64,000 nt of DNA, taken from the NCBI RefSeq assembly GCF_001613165.1, contig NZ_BDBV01000044.1, positions 1 through 64,000 on the forward strand. Direction: 5' to 3'. Origin of the DNA: Nocardia mexicana NBRC 108244 (lineage in GTDB: Bacteria > Actinomycetota > Actinomycetes > Mycobacteriales > Mycobacteriaceae). Under the pieces are notes generated by a model. The model was given only the letters and a program-made list of their open reading frames with translations, did no database searches and was not told the DNA's origin. The position numbers were made by a program, and so were the translations under genes. How positions within the stretch are numbered: the first letter of the stretch is position 1; each line of letters starts with the position of its first letter. Below are positions 42,296-51,397 of the stretch, one piece after another.

Positions 42296-43096
42296 CTAGC
42301 GACCCGTGAACTTGGGGGTGCGGCGGTCGAGCATGGCGGAGACCGCCTCGTGGTGGTCTTCGGTCTGGTGGGCGAGGGCCTGCAGGGCGGCGGACAGCTC
42401 GAGCAGGCTGTCCAGGCTCTGCCACTGGCCTTCTCGCAGTAGCTTTTTCGTCATGCGCAGCACCTGCGGCGGGTTCGCGGCGACGCGGTCCGCGAGGGCG
42501 CGGGCGGCGTCGAGCAGCTCGTCCGGCGCCACGACCGCGGAGACCAGCCCCCAGTCCAGGGCCGTCGCCGCGTCGATGGCCTCGCCGGTGAACGCCATCT
42601 CGCTGGCCCGGGCCATGCCGACCGCGCGGGGCAGCAGCCAGGCGCCGCCGTCGCCGGGGATGATGCCGACCTTGGCGAAGCTCTCGGCAAAGGTCGCGGT
42701 GCCGGAGGCGATTCGCATATCGCACATCAGCGCCAGGTCGCAGCCGGCGCCCACGGCCGGTCCGTTCACCGCGGCGATGGTCGGAATCTCGCAGTGGTAC
42801 AGGGCCTTCGGGATGCGCTGGATGCCGTGCCGGTACCCCTGGCGCAGCTCGGCCGGGGAGCCGCCGAACATGCCGGTGCGGTCGCGCATGTGCTTGACGT
42901 TGCCGCCCGAGGAGAAGGCCGTCCCCGCGCCGGTCAGAATCGCCACGCGCAGTGCCGGATCCGCATTCGCGGCGGCGACGGCGGCCTCCAGGGCGTCGAT
43001 GGTCGCGGCGTCGGAGATCGGGTTGCGGGCCTCGGGATTGTTGAGGGTCCAGACGACCACGTCGCCGGTGCGTTCGATCAGGACGGGCTCACTCAC
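42296..43096 (-). CDS. Crotonase-family protein lacking the second catalytic Glu
   Basis: A 266-residue enoyl-CoA hydratase/isomerase-fold protein. Oxyanion-hole motifs AFSSGGNVK and AVNGPAVGAGCDLALMCD are present. At the positions of rat hydratase E144 and E164, alignment by eye gives D120 (GAGCDL) and F140 (AESFAKVG). It is therefore unlikely to be a standard hydratase; isomerase, lyase, thioesterase or decarboxylase activity on an acyl-CoA is possible. GTG start overlaps the previous stop (GTGA). It is the last gene of a seven-gene operon. Confidence 0.85.
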   Translation of the reverse strand: MSEPVLIERTGDVVVWTLNNPEARNPISDAATIDALEAAVAAANADPALRVAILTGAGTAFSSGGNVKHMRDRTGMFGGSPAELRQGYRHGIQRIPKALYHCEIPTIAAVNGPAVGAGCDLALMCDMRIASGTATFAESFAKVGIIPGDGGAWLLPRAVGMARASEMAFTGEAIDAATALDWGLVSAVVAPDELLDAARALADRVAANPPQVLRMTKKLLREGQWQSLDSLLELSAALQALAHQTEDHHEAVSAMLDRRTPKFTGR

Positions 43097-45252
43097 GATT
43101 TCCTCTCCTCGGGTGCGATGACGATCCGGACATCCACGGGAACTATGCCCGCACCCGCGGCGACGACGGGATTCAGGTCCAGCTCCGCGATCTCCGGATG
43201 GGCGGCGACCAGATCGCCGATGCGCACGAGGAAACGCGCGAGCGCGGAACGGTCGACCGCGGGCAGGTGGCGGTACCCGTCGAGCAGCCGGGAGGCGATC
43301 GTCTCCCGAATCATCTCGTGCGCCTCGAGTTCGGTGAACGGCGCCGCCCGGAAGGTGACGTCCGCCAGCGCCTCCACCAGCACGCCGCCGCTGCCGAAGG
43401 CGACGACGGGCCCGAAGATCGGGTCCCGGGTGGCGCCGACGAGCAGTTCGACCCCGCGCGGCGCCATCGGCATGACGATCATGCCGTCGATCCGCGCGCC
43501 CGGGACGGCCCGCCGGACCGCATCGGTGATCGCGCGAGCCTGTGCGGCGGCGTCCTCCGCGACCACATCGAGCCGCACACCCCCGGCCTCGGACTTGTGA
43601 ATCACCTGCGGAGAAACGACTTTCACCGCACATGGACGGTCGAACCCGGCGACGGCGACCGCCACCTCGTCGGCGTTCGAGGCCAAGGCCCAGGGGCCCA
43701 CCTCGATCCCGTAACCCTCGAGCAACCGGCGACCGGTCGGCTCGTCGAGCACGCCCGCCCGCTCCGTCACCGGTGCCGCGGGGTCGGGCAGCGCGAGAGT
43801 CGTGCGCTGCCCGGCGGTCTCCAGCCGCCGCCTGCGCCGATCCAGCGCGGCCACGATCCGCACCGCGTGATCGATGGAGGCGAGCACGGGGACCCCCGCG
43901 GCCCGGAGCGTGTCGTGATTGGCGATCCGGGCACCGGCGTAGCAGCTCTGCACCACCAGCGGTGTGCCGTTCGCGGCCCGGTTGGCGAGAACCCTTCGCA
44001 CGGTGTCGTTTTCGGCGGACTCCAGGGTCGCGTCGAATCGGAGGTGATACCCGCCGAACAATCCGACCACGAGCACCAGCCCGACCGCGGGATCGGCGGT
44101 CAGGATCTCGATCGCCGCCGCGAATACGGCCGGATCGGCATCGGTCGCTCCGGCGACGTCGACGGGATCCGCCACCGAGGCCGCCGGGCCGAGCAACTCG
44201 CGCAAAGCCGTTCGCGTCCGCTCGCTCAGGTCGGCCAGTTCGATGCCGCGCGCGGTGAGGGCGTCCACCGCCAGCGTCGCATGCCCGCCGCCGTCGCTCA
44301 GCACCGCCACCCGGCGGCCCGGCAGCACCGGTCCGGTGGTGGCCAGCGCTCCCGCGACCATGGCCAGCTCGTCGGAGCGCTGCACGAGTTCCACGCCCGC
44401 CTGCGCCAGCACGGCCGTGGCCACCGCATCCGACCCCGCGACGGATCCGGTGTGCGACAACGCGGTTCGCTGCCCGGCCGCCGAGCGCCCGCCGCGCAGC
44501 ATCACGACCGGGGTGTCGGCGGTGGTGCGTGCGGCGGCGGTCAGGAATGCGCGCCCGTCGATGATCCCCTCGGAGTGCACGGCCACCGCGCCACAGCCCG
44601 GCTGCGCCGCGAGTTCGGGCAGGCACTCGTCGTAGCGGACGTCGGACTGGTTGCCGAGGCCGACGTAGGTGTGCAGGCCCGGCCCGTACATCGCGTCGTT
44701 GTCGTTGACCAGCGACAGCAGCATGTTCCCGCTCTGCGTGACCACGCTGACCGGCCCCCTCGGAATGCCCTGCAGCCCCACCAGATTGGCGCCGCTGGCG
44801 ACATTCGCCAGCCCGGACGTGTTCGGGCCGATCACCCGCACGCCGCTGTCGGCGATGGCGGCGGCGAGCTCGGCCTCGAGGCGCTCGCCCGCCGCGCCGA
44901 TCTCCCGGAACCCGTTGGCCAGCACCACCGCCCCGGCGATTCCGGCGGCACCGCACTCCCGGAGCACCCGCGGAACCGCGGCGCCCGGCACGGCGACGAG
45001 TGCGACGTCGACCCCGGGTGGCAGCCGATCGATGCTCGAAACCACCGCCAGCCCGCGGATTTCGGATGCCTTCGGATTGACCGGATACACGGGATGCTCG
45101 TACCCGGATTCCTGCAGCGCCCGGATCGCCTGGTAGCCGCGCTTGGCCGGATCGGTGGAGGCCCCGATGATCGCGATCGACCGGGGGTCGAGCAGTCGCT
45201 GCAGCGCGGTGCGCGCGGTCGCGGCGAGCATGGTGGTGGATGCGTGTGTCAC
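43093..45252 (-). CDS. Acyl-CoA synthetase, NDP-forming (fused alpha-beta)
   Basis: A 719-residue enzyme that activates an acid to its CoA thioester with formation of ADP/GDP and phosphate. The CoA-binding domain (SIAIIGASTDPAKRGY) is followed by the ligase domain with the phosphorylated His267 (QRTALSHTGS) and a C-terminal ATP-grasp domain (AVKVVSPQVIHKSEAGGV). The substrate is not predictable; feruloyl-, acetyl- and branched acyl-CoA synthetases share this layout. GTG 45252 has GAGGAG 5 bp upstream. Flanked by two crotonases in the same operon. Confidence 0.92.
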   Translation of the reverse strand: MTHASTTMLAATARTALQRLLDPRSIAIIGASTDPAKRGYQAIRALQESGYEHPVYPVNPKASEIRGLAVVSSIDRLPPGVDVALVAVPGAAVPRVLRECGAAGIAGAVVLANGFREIGAAGERLEAELAAAIADSGVRVIGPNTSGLANVASGANLVGLQGIPRGPVSVVTQSGNMLLSLVNDNDAMYGPGLHTYVGLGNQSDVRYDECLPELAAQPGCGAVAVHSEGIIDGRAFLTAAARTTADTPVVMLRGGRSAAGQRTALSHTGSVAGSDAVATAVLAQAGVELVQRSDELAMVAGALATTGPVLPGRRVAVLSDGGGHATLAVDALTARGIELADLSERTRTALRELLGPAASVADPVDVAGATDADPAVFAAAIEILTADPAVGLVLVVGLFGGYHLRFDATLESAENDTVRRVLANRAANGTPLVVQSCYAGARIANHDTLRAAGVPVLASIDHAVRIVAALDRRRRRLETAGQRTTLALPDPAAPVTERAGVLDEPTGRRLLEGYGIEVGPWALASNADEVAVAVAGFDRPCAVKVVSPQVIHKSEAGGVRLDVVAEDAAAQARAITDAVRRAVPGARIDGMIVMPMAPRGVELLVGATRDPIFGPVVAFGSGGVLVEALADVTFRAAPFTELEAHEMIRETIASRLLDGYRHLPAVDRSALARFLVRIGDLVAAHPEIAELDLNPVVAAGAGIVPVDVRIVIAPEERKS

Positions 45253-45261
45253 CGGCACTCC

Positions 45262-46053
45262 TCACTGTCCCCGGAAGATCGGATCGCGGCGCTCCGAGAA
45301 GGCCGCGACACCCTCGGCCCAGTCCTCGGTTTCCATCAGCGCCAGCAGATCCCACGGTTCGGACTCCAGTGCCACGTCGAGCGGATCGTCGCGCCGCAGC
45401 GCGGCCTTCATCCGAGCCAGCGCCAGCGGCGCCTTACTCGCGATCGAATCGGCCAGTGCCGCAGTCGTATCCCTGAGATCCACGGGGCGTACGGCGGCGT
45501 GCGCGAGGCCCCAGTCGTAGGCCCGTGCCCCGGTGAAGCGTTCGCCGAGGATGAGCAGGTCCGTCGCCCGCCGCAGCCCGACCAGCCGCGGCAGCCGATG
45601 GGTGACCCCGCCGCCGACGAAGGTGCCGATACTCACCTCCGGGAACCCCATGCGCGCGTCGTCGGCGATCACGAGGAAATCTGCGCTGACCGCCAGCTCC
45701 GCGCCCGCCCCGAGCGCATAGCCGTTGACCGCCGCCACGACCGGCGTGGACATGGTCTGGATCTGCCGGCACGCCTGCTGCCCGAGCTGGGCGTATTCCT
45801 CCCGATCGGCGCGGGTGCGGGTACCCGCGGCATGCGCCTTCAGGTCGGCGCCGACGCAGAATGCGCGACCGGCGCCGGTCAGGACCACGCACCGCACCCG
45901 TGGATCGTCGTCGGCCGCGACGAGCGCGTCGATCAGGGTGCGGTACAGCTGCTCGCTGACGGCGTTGAGCCGGTCGGGCCGGTTCAGCGTCAGCTCCGCG
46001 ACCCGTCCGCGACGGGTCACCAGCACGGTCGGTGCGTCGGTGGCTGCGGTCAT
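45262..46053 (-). CDS. Enoyl-CoA hydratase/isomerase
   Basis: A 263-residue crotonase with both acid/base residues in place: E119 in GYALGAGAEL and E139 in RMGFPEVSIG, 20 residues apart as in rat hydratase E144/E164. Oxyanion motif AFCVGADLK. It should hydrate an unsaturated acyl-CoA made by the neighbouring synthetase. It is 28 bp downstream of the permease gene and 9 bp upstream of the synthetase gene. Confidence 0.9.
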   Translation of the reverse strand: MTAATDAPTVLVTRRGRVAELTLNRPDRLNAVSEQLYRTLIDALVAADDDPRVRCVVLTGAGRAFCVGADLKAHAAGTRTRADREEYAQLGQQACRQIQTMSTPVVAAVNGYALGAGAELAVSADFLVIADDARMGFPEVSIGTFVGGGVTHRLPRLVGLRRATDLLILGERFTGARAYDWGLAHAAVRPVDLRDTTAALADSIASKAPLALARMKAALRRDDPLDVALESEPWDLLALMETEDWAEGVAAFSERRDPIFRGQ

Positions 46054-46081
46054 CGTGGTGTGTCTCCTCTCGGAATGGCGG

Positions 46082-46960
46082 TCAGCGCGCGGCGCCGGCC
46101 ACCGGGGTGGGGGTGAGCGGAATGTCCCCGCCGGGAGCGGATTTGGTGCGTCGGCCGCGCCCCTGCCGGGAGGTGAGCAGGCGCGCGAGGAACGAGATCG
46201 CGAAGTTGGTGGCGATGTACATGACCGCGACGCCGACATACAGCTGCATGGAGTACTGGCTGCCGTAGTACTCGACCAGTGACCGGCCCTGCCGCAGCAG
46301 TTCGGCGTAGCCGACGATGAAGCCCAGCGAGGTGTCCTTCAACAGGATCACCATCTGGCTGACCAGGACCGGCAGCATGTTCGGAATCGCCTGGGGCAGC
46401 AGGATTCTGCCCAGCAGCACCCCGCGGCCGAGTCCCATCGCCTCGGCGGCCTCGGTCTGGCCCTTGTCGATGGCCAGGATGCCGCCGCGGAATATCTCGC
46501 ACAGCACCGAGGAGTTGTAGGCCACCAGTGCCAGCACCACGATCTGCAGCAGGCTCAGATCCATTCCGAGGCTGGGCAATCCGAGCGCCGCGAACAACAT
46601 GAGCAGCAGCAGGGGGACACCGCGGAAGCCCTCGACGACGGCACCGGTGGCCAGCCGGACGCTCCGGCGCGTCGACAGCCGCCCGGCCGCGAGGATCAGC
46701 CCGACCGCCAGCGCGATGACCATCGCGAGGGCCGCCGCCTTGATGGTGGCGACGTATCCCTGCCACAGCACCTGGGGCACACCGGTTTCCGGATCGAACA
46801 GGATGGCCCACCGCTTGTGGTCGAGCTGCCCGTGCGACTCGAGCCGCAGCAGCACCGCGACCACGAGGATCGCGCAGACGATCCCGGCCGCGATGCCGAT
46901 CCGGCGCGACCGGCGGATCTCGTCCGGGCCGGGCTCGTCGTAGAGGAAGGAGGTATTCAT
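46082..46960 (-). CDS. Polar amino-acid type ABC transporter permease 1
   Basis: A 292-residue HisMQ/GlnP-family permease: charged N-terminus, about five to six membrane helices and the EAA loop (EAAEAMGLGRGVLLGRILLP) that docks the ATPase. A Pro/Thr-rich cytosolic tail follows. Its ATG overlaps the stop of the second permease (ATGA), so the pair is co-translated. Confidence 0.92.
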   Translation of the reverse strand: MNTSFLYDEPGPDEIRRSRRIGIAAGIVCAILVVAVLLRLESHGQLDHKRWAILFDPETGVPQVLWQGYVATIKAAALAMVIALAVGLILAAGRLSTRRSVRLATGAVVEGFRGVPLLLLMLFAALGLPSLGMDLSLLQIVVLALVAYNSSVLCEIFRGGILAIDKGQTEAAEAMGLGRGVLLGRILLPQAIPNMLPVLVSQMVILLKDTSLGFIVGYAELLRQGRSLVEYYGSQYSMQLYVGVAVMYIATNFAISFLARLLTSRQGRGRRTKSAPGGDIPLTPTPVAGAAR

Positions 46961-47607
46961 CGCGCGACCGCCAATCGGTGCTCGAGCCGGCGGAATCCGA
47001 AGGCGGACCCCAGGGTGATGACGAGGTAGGCGACCGCGATCCACAGCAGCGCCTGCACGACGGCGGCGGGCTCGAGGAAGTTGATCCGCTGCCCTGACGC
47101 GGTCAGCTCCAGCACGCCGAATCCGGCGGCGATGGAGGTGTTCTTGACCAGCGCGATCCACACGTTGGCCAGCGGCGGCACGACCGCGCGCAGGGCCTGC
47201 GGGACGATGATGAACCGCATGTTCTCCAGGAACGAGAGCCCCAGTGCCCGTGCGGCTTCGGCCTGTCCGCGGCCGACGGTGTTGACGCCCGCGCGGACGG
47301 CCTCGGAGACGAAGGCCGCGGTGTAGAACCCGAGCGCGATCACCGCGGCCAGCACATAGCTGGGGATGGTCAGTCCGAGTTGCGGCAGCACGAAGACGAT
47401 CAGGAAGAACACGACCGTCAGCGGGGTGTTGCGGATGATTTCGACGTAGACCGCCCCGGCGCGCTGCAGGAACGGCACCGGCGACATTCGCGCGACCCCG
47501 ACGAGCAGCCCGACGACCGCGGCGAGCGCGCCGCCGCCGACGCTGAGCAGCAGGGTGGTCCCGAAGGCCTTCGTCAACAGCGCGGCGTTATCGGTGATGA
47601 CATGCAT
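46957..47607 (-). CDS. Polar amino-acid type ABC transporter permease 2
   Basis: A 216-residue permease of the same family with EAARALGLSFLENMRFIIVP as EAA loop and IIRNTPLTVVFFLIVF helix. ATG 47607 has GAGGGG 8 bp upstream; the longer frame to 47622 starts with TTG inside the preceding stop region. It pairs with the product of 46082 as a heterodimer. Confidence 0.92.
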   Translation of the reverse strand: MHVITDNAALLTKAFGTTLLLSVGGGALAAVVGLLVGVARMSPVPFLQRAGAVYVEIIRNTPLTVVFFLIVFVLPQLGLTIPSYVLAAVIALGFYTAAFVSEAVRAGVNTVGRGQAEAARALGLSFLENMRFIIVPQALRAVVPPLANVWIALVKNTSIAAGFGVLELTASGQRINFLEPAAVVQALLWIAVAYLVITLGSAFGFRRLEHRLAVAR

Positions 47608-47618
47608 GATGGTGCCCC

Positions 47619-48512
47619 TCAATAGCTTTCGACATCCGGAGGCGCCGGTGCCGCGCCGAGGATGCGGCCCGCGGTGCGGTCCCAGGCCGTGGTCCAGGCG
47701 CCGTCGGCGAAGGCGGAGCGCAGCGCGTCGTCGATGAAGCGCACGAGATCCTCACGCCCCTTGGCGATCCCGATGCCGTACGGCTCCTGTGTGAAGGTTC
47801 CGGGGACCAGGTCGAAGGCGTCCTCGTCGAGGCTGCGCAGGCCGCCGAGGATGGTGTTGTCGGTGGTCATCGCCACCACCTGCCCGTTCTTCAGGGCCTC
47901 GGCGCATTTGCTGTAGGAGTCGAAGAGCACGACGTGGGCGCCGGGCACCCGGTTGCGCATATTGGTGGACGATGCCGAACCCTCCACCGCGCAGACGTTC
48001 TTGCCGGACAGGTCGTCCGGCCCTGCGATCTCGGCCGGATTGCCGTGCCGCACCATGAGCGACTGTCCCGCAATGTAATACGGTCCCGCGAAGTTGATGA
48101 TCTCCTTGCGCTTGTCGTTGATGGTGTAGGTGGCGATGACGGCGTCGACGCGGCCCTGCTGCAGGAACGGTTCCCGGTTGGCGGAGACCGTCTCCACCCA
48201 TTCGATCCGGTTCGCCGGGATGCCCAGCCGGGCGGCGACGAGCTTGCCCATCTCGGCGTCGAAACCCTCCGGGCGGCCGGTGACCGGGTTCTTGAGGCCG
48301 AAGAGCGGTTGATCGAATTTCGTTCCGATGGTGATCTTCTGGGCGTCGTGCAGGCGCTGCATGGTCGATCCGGCCGGAAAGTTCACCGTAGTGTCCACGG
48401 GCGGACCGGAATTGGACAGGTCGATGGCGGGGGCGCCGGAATCGCAGGCGGCGGTGAGGGTTACCGCGGCGACGCCGAGCAGTGCGGCGGCGAGGCGGGC
48501 CAGTCGTCTCAT
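47619..48512 (-). CDS. Polar amino-acid type ABC transporter substrate-binding lipoprotein
   Basis: A 297-residue periplasmic-binding protein family 3 member. Signal with lipobox (LTAAC) at ~24; FDQPLFGLKNPVTGRPEGFD and ATYTINDKRKEIINFAGPYY are typical of the glutamate/glutamine-binding group (GluB-like). A Cys pair (NVCAVEG, SKCAEAL) could form a disulfide. Because the operon also has CoA-pathway enzymes, the ligand may be an unusual amino or carboxylic acid rather than glutamate. Confidence 0.92.
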   Translation of the reverse strand: MRRLARLAAALLGVAAVTLTAACDSGAPAIDLSNSGPPVDTTVNFPAGSTMQRLHDAQKITIGTKFDQPLFGLKNPVTGRPEGFDAEMGKLVAARLGIPANRIEWVETVSANREPFLQQGRVDAVIATYTINDKRKEIINFAGPYYIAGQSLMVRHGNPAEIAGPDDLSGKNVCAVEGSASSTNMRNRVPGAHVVLFDSYSKCAEALKNGQVVAMTTDNTILGGLRSLDEDAFDLVPGTFTQEPYGIGIAKGREDLVRFIDDALRSAFADGAWTTAWDRTAGRILGAAPAPPDVESY

Positions 48513-48524
48513 CACGGCGGCCCC

Positions 48525-49313
<789 letters not shown>

Positions 49314-49379
49314 GTGCGAATCCAGTCCTCATCGGATGTTCGTGTGAGGTAGCTAACAACACTCGGCCGGTCGATGCAA

Positions 49380-49425
49380 GAAGATTTGCAGAACTTTGTA
49401 AGAATGCAATTTCGATTACGTATCG
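49380..49425. promoter_or_regulatory. AT-rich inverted repeat between the transporter operon and rpiR-type gene
   Basis: ATTTGCA (49384-49390) and TGCAATT (49405-49411) form an imperfect inverted repeat in an AT-rich island. RpiR proteins typically bind such sites, so it is the candidate operator for the divergent operon and the regulator itself. Confidence 0.4.
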
Positions 49426-49465
49426 TGGTGGATACCTTCCGACCGCCGCCGAGCAGCGAGGGACA

Positions 49466-50362
49466 ATGAACGCCGTGACCGATCAGGGACCGCAGACCTT
49501 CGACGAACTGGTCGCCGAGCTGCGCGCGCGGCACGACTCGCTGTCGCAGGCGCACCGCAAGCTTTCGGAGCGGGTGATGGCCGACCCGGAGGCCGTCGCG
49601 TTCATGACCGTGTCGGAGCTCGCGGCGGCGGTCGGCGTCAACGAGGCGACGGTCGTCCGCTTCGCGAATGCCCTGGGGCTCAAGGGGTATCCCGGGCTGA
49701 CCCGGCTGTGCCGGGAGCGGCTGCAGGAACAGGCCCAGCTGCTACGCCGGTTCGACAATCTGGAGCGGCTGCCCGCCGACGGGGGCGGGTTGCTGAACCG
49801 CACGCTGGGGTTCGATCAGGCCAATATCGCCCGAACCTTCGCCCGCATCGAGGACGAGACCTGGGACCGGGCGGTGCGGCACCTCACCGAGGCGCCGCGG
49901 GTGCATGTGATGGGGCTGCGCAAATGCCATGCCCCGGCCTATCTGCTGGCCTATCTGCTGGGCATGGTGCGCGAGGAGGTCGCCCTGGTGACGGCGACGG
50001 CCGGCGCGCTGACCGACGATCTGCGCCGGGTGCGCGAGGGAGATTGCTTCGTGGCCATGTCGATTCACCGCTACATGGCCGAAACCGTGCGCGGCGCGGC
50101 ATGGGCGCGTTCGGTCGGCGCGCATGTCGTTGTGCTGACCGACAATCCGGGGTCGCCGCTGGCGGCCACCGCCGACGACTGTTTCTTCGTCGACGCCACC
50201 AGTCCCTCGGTGCTGCGGTCGATGACCGCGTTCACCTCACTGGTGCAGGCGCTCACCGCGGGGGTGGCCAAGTCGCACGGGCGCGAGGCGCGCGCCTCGC
50301 TGCTGCAGGAGGAGCGGCTGCTCAGCGACTTCCACGTCTACACAACGGATTCGGGCCGGTAG
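49466..50362 (+). CDS. RpiR/MurR-family transcriptional regulator
   Basis: A 298-residue protein. N-terminal HTH_6 domain (MTVSELAAAVGVNEATVVRF) and C-terminal SIS domain (MGLRKCHAPAYLLAYLLGMV, DCFVAMSIHRYMAETVRGAA, VVVLTDNPGSPLAATADDCF). SIS domains usually bind phosphosugars, but many actinobacterial members control amino-acid or aromatic pathways. It is divergent from the ABC/CoA operon, which it likely controls. ATG 49466, GAGGGA upstream. Confidence 0.92.
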   Translation: MNAVTDQGPQTFDELVAELRARHDSLSQAHRKLSERVMADPEAVAFMTVSELAAAVGVNEATVVRFANALGLKGYPGLTRLCRERLQEQAQLLRRFDNLERLPADGGGLLNRTLGFDQANIARTFARIEDETWDRAVRHLTEAPRVHVMGLRKCHAPAYLLAYLLGMVREEVALVTATAGALTDDLRRVREGDCFVAMSIHRYMAETVRGAAWARSVGAHVVVLTDNPGSPLAATADDCFFVDATSPSVLRSMTAFTSLVQALTAGVAKSHGREARASLLQEERLLSDFHVYTTDSGR

Positions 50363-50439
50363 GCAAACCTGCCCGGAGCGGGCGTCCGCGACGCCGACTC
50401 GCGCCGTTTGGGATCGGTGCGGCCGGGTACCGCTCCGCT

Positions 50440-51393
50440 GTGAGGTCGCTGGACGTGCTGGTCGCCGGGCAGGTCGCCCGCGACCTGGTGCTGACGGTGC
50501 CGCGGATGCCGGACTCGCGGGCGGCCGCCCGGGTGGGGGAGCGGCGAGAGACATTGGGCGGCAAGGGCGGCAATCTCGCCGTGGCGTCCGCACAGCTCGG
50601 CCAGCGCGTGGCACTGCTCGGCGTGGTGGGCGACGACGAGATCGGCAGGCGGCTCGTCGCGCGGATCGAAACCGACGGCGTCGACGCCGCTCCGATCGTG
50701 TGCCGGACCGGAACCGCGAGCGGCCTGGTCGTCCGCATACACGAGGACGGTGGCCGGTGGCATCAGCTGGAGGACCTGCCGCCGCCGGTCCGGCTCACCG
50801 CGGCCGATGCCGCACACGCGCAGCGCTGGATCGAGGCGACCCGGTCGGTGATCATCGAGCTCCGACAGCCGTCGGCGGCGGTTTCGGCACTCGCGCAGCG
50901 GGCCCGCGCCGCCGGTTGCCGCATCGTCCTCGACGGCCTGCCGGTCGACGACGGGCGCCGGGAATCGTTGCTGCGTCTCACCGATGTCCTGCGGGCCGAT
51001 CACCGTGCGGCCCGGGAACTCACCGGCGATCGGCTCGGCACCGCGGAGGCCGGACTGCGGGAGGCGCGTGCCCTGCAGCGGCGCGGTCCCCGCTGCGTGG
51101 TGCTCGACATCGACGGTGGCACCGTATTCGTCTGGCGCGACGGCCATCTCGTGCTGCCGCGGCTCGATGTGCCGATCGTCGACACGGCGGGCGCCGGTGC
51201 GGCCTTCACCGCCACGCTCATCGCGGCCCACAATCACGGTCTGCCGCCGCATCAGTGCGCGCGGTGGGCGGTGGCCGCGGCGGCCGCGACCGCCGGTCAT
51301 ACCGGTGGGCGGCCGAGGCTGACGATCGAGGTACTGCGCCATTACCTCGCGCAGCTGGACGAACAGGGCGAAACCGGCCGACTCCGGCGGTGA
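50440..51393 (+). CDS. PfkB-family protein with missing catalytic Asp
   Basis: A 317-residue ribokinase-like protein. The first signature (LGGKGGNLAVASAQLG, ~39-54) is intact, but the second reads DTAGAGAAF (248-256) where ribokinases have the catalytic base in GAGD. Residue 254 is Ala (GCG at 51199), two base changes from Asp. The rest of the fold (RADHRAARELTGDRLG) looks normal. It may be a non-catalytic sugar-binding protein or use another base. GTG start with weak RBS. It is 77 bp downstream of the RpiR gene, on the same strand. Confidence 0.85.
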   Translation: MRSLDVLVAGQVARDLVLTVPRMPDSRAAARVGERRETLGGKGGNLAVASAQLGQRVALLGVVGDDEIGRRLVARIETDGVDAAPIVCRTGTASGLVVRIHEDGGRWHQLEDLPPPVRLTAADAAHAQRWIEATRSVIIELRQPSAAVSALAQRARAAGCRIVLDGLPVDDGRRESLLRLTDVLRADHRAARELTGDRLGTAEAGLREARALQRRGPRCVVLDIDGGTVFVWRDGHLVLPRLDVPIVDTAGAGAAFTATLIAAHNHGLPPHQCARWAVAAAAATAGHTGGRPRLTIEVLRHYLAQLDEQGETGRLRR

Positions 51394-51397
51394 CCGC

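Noticed and set aside
42296..45355. 1019-residue ORF joining the crotonase and synthetase regions
   Set aside because: Only the last 266 residues are real (from GTG 43096). The rest is an out-of-frame reading of the acyl-CoA synthetase gene.
49708..50439. N-terminal extension of the PfkB-family protein
   Set aside because: It reads through the RpiR gene in another frame; homology starts just after GTG 50440.
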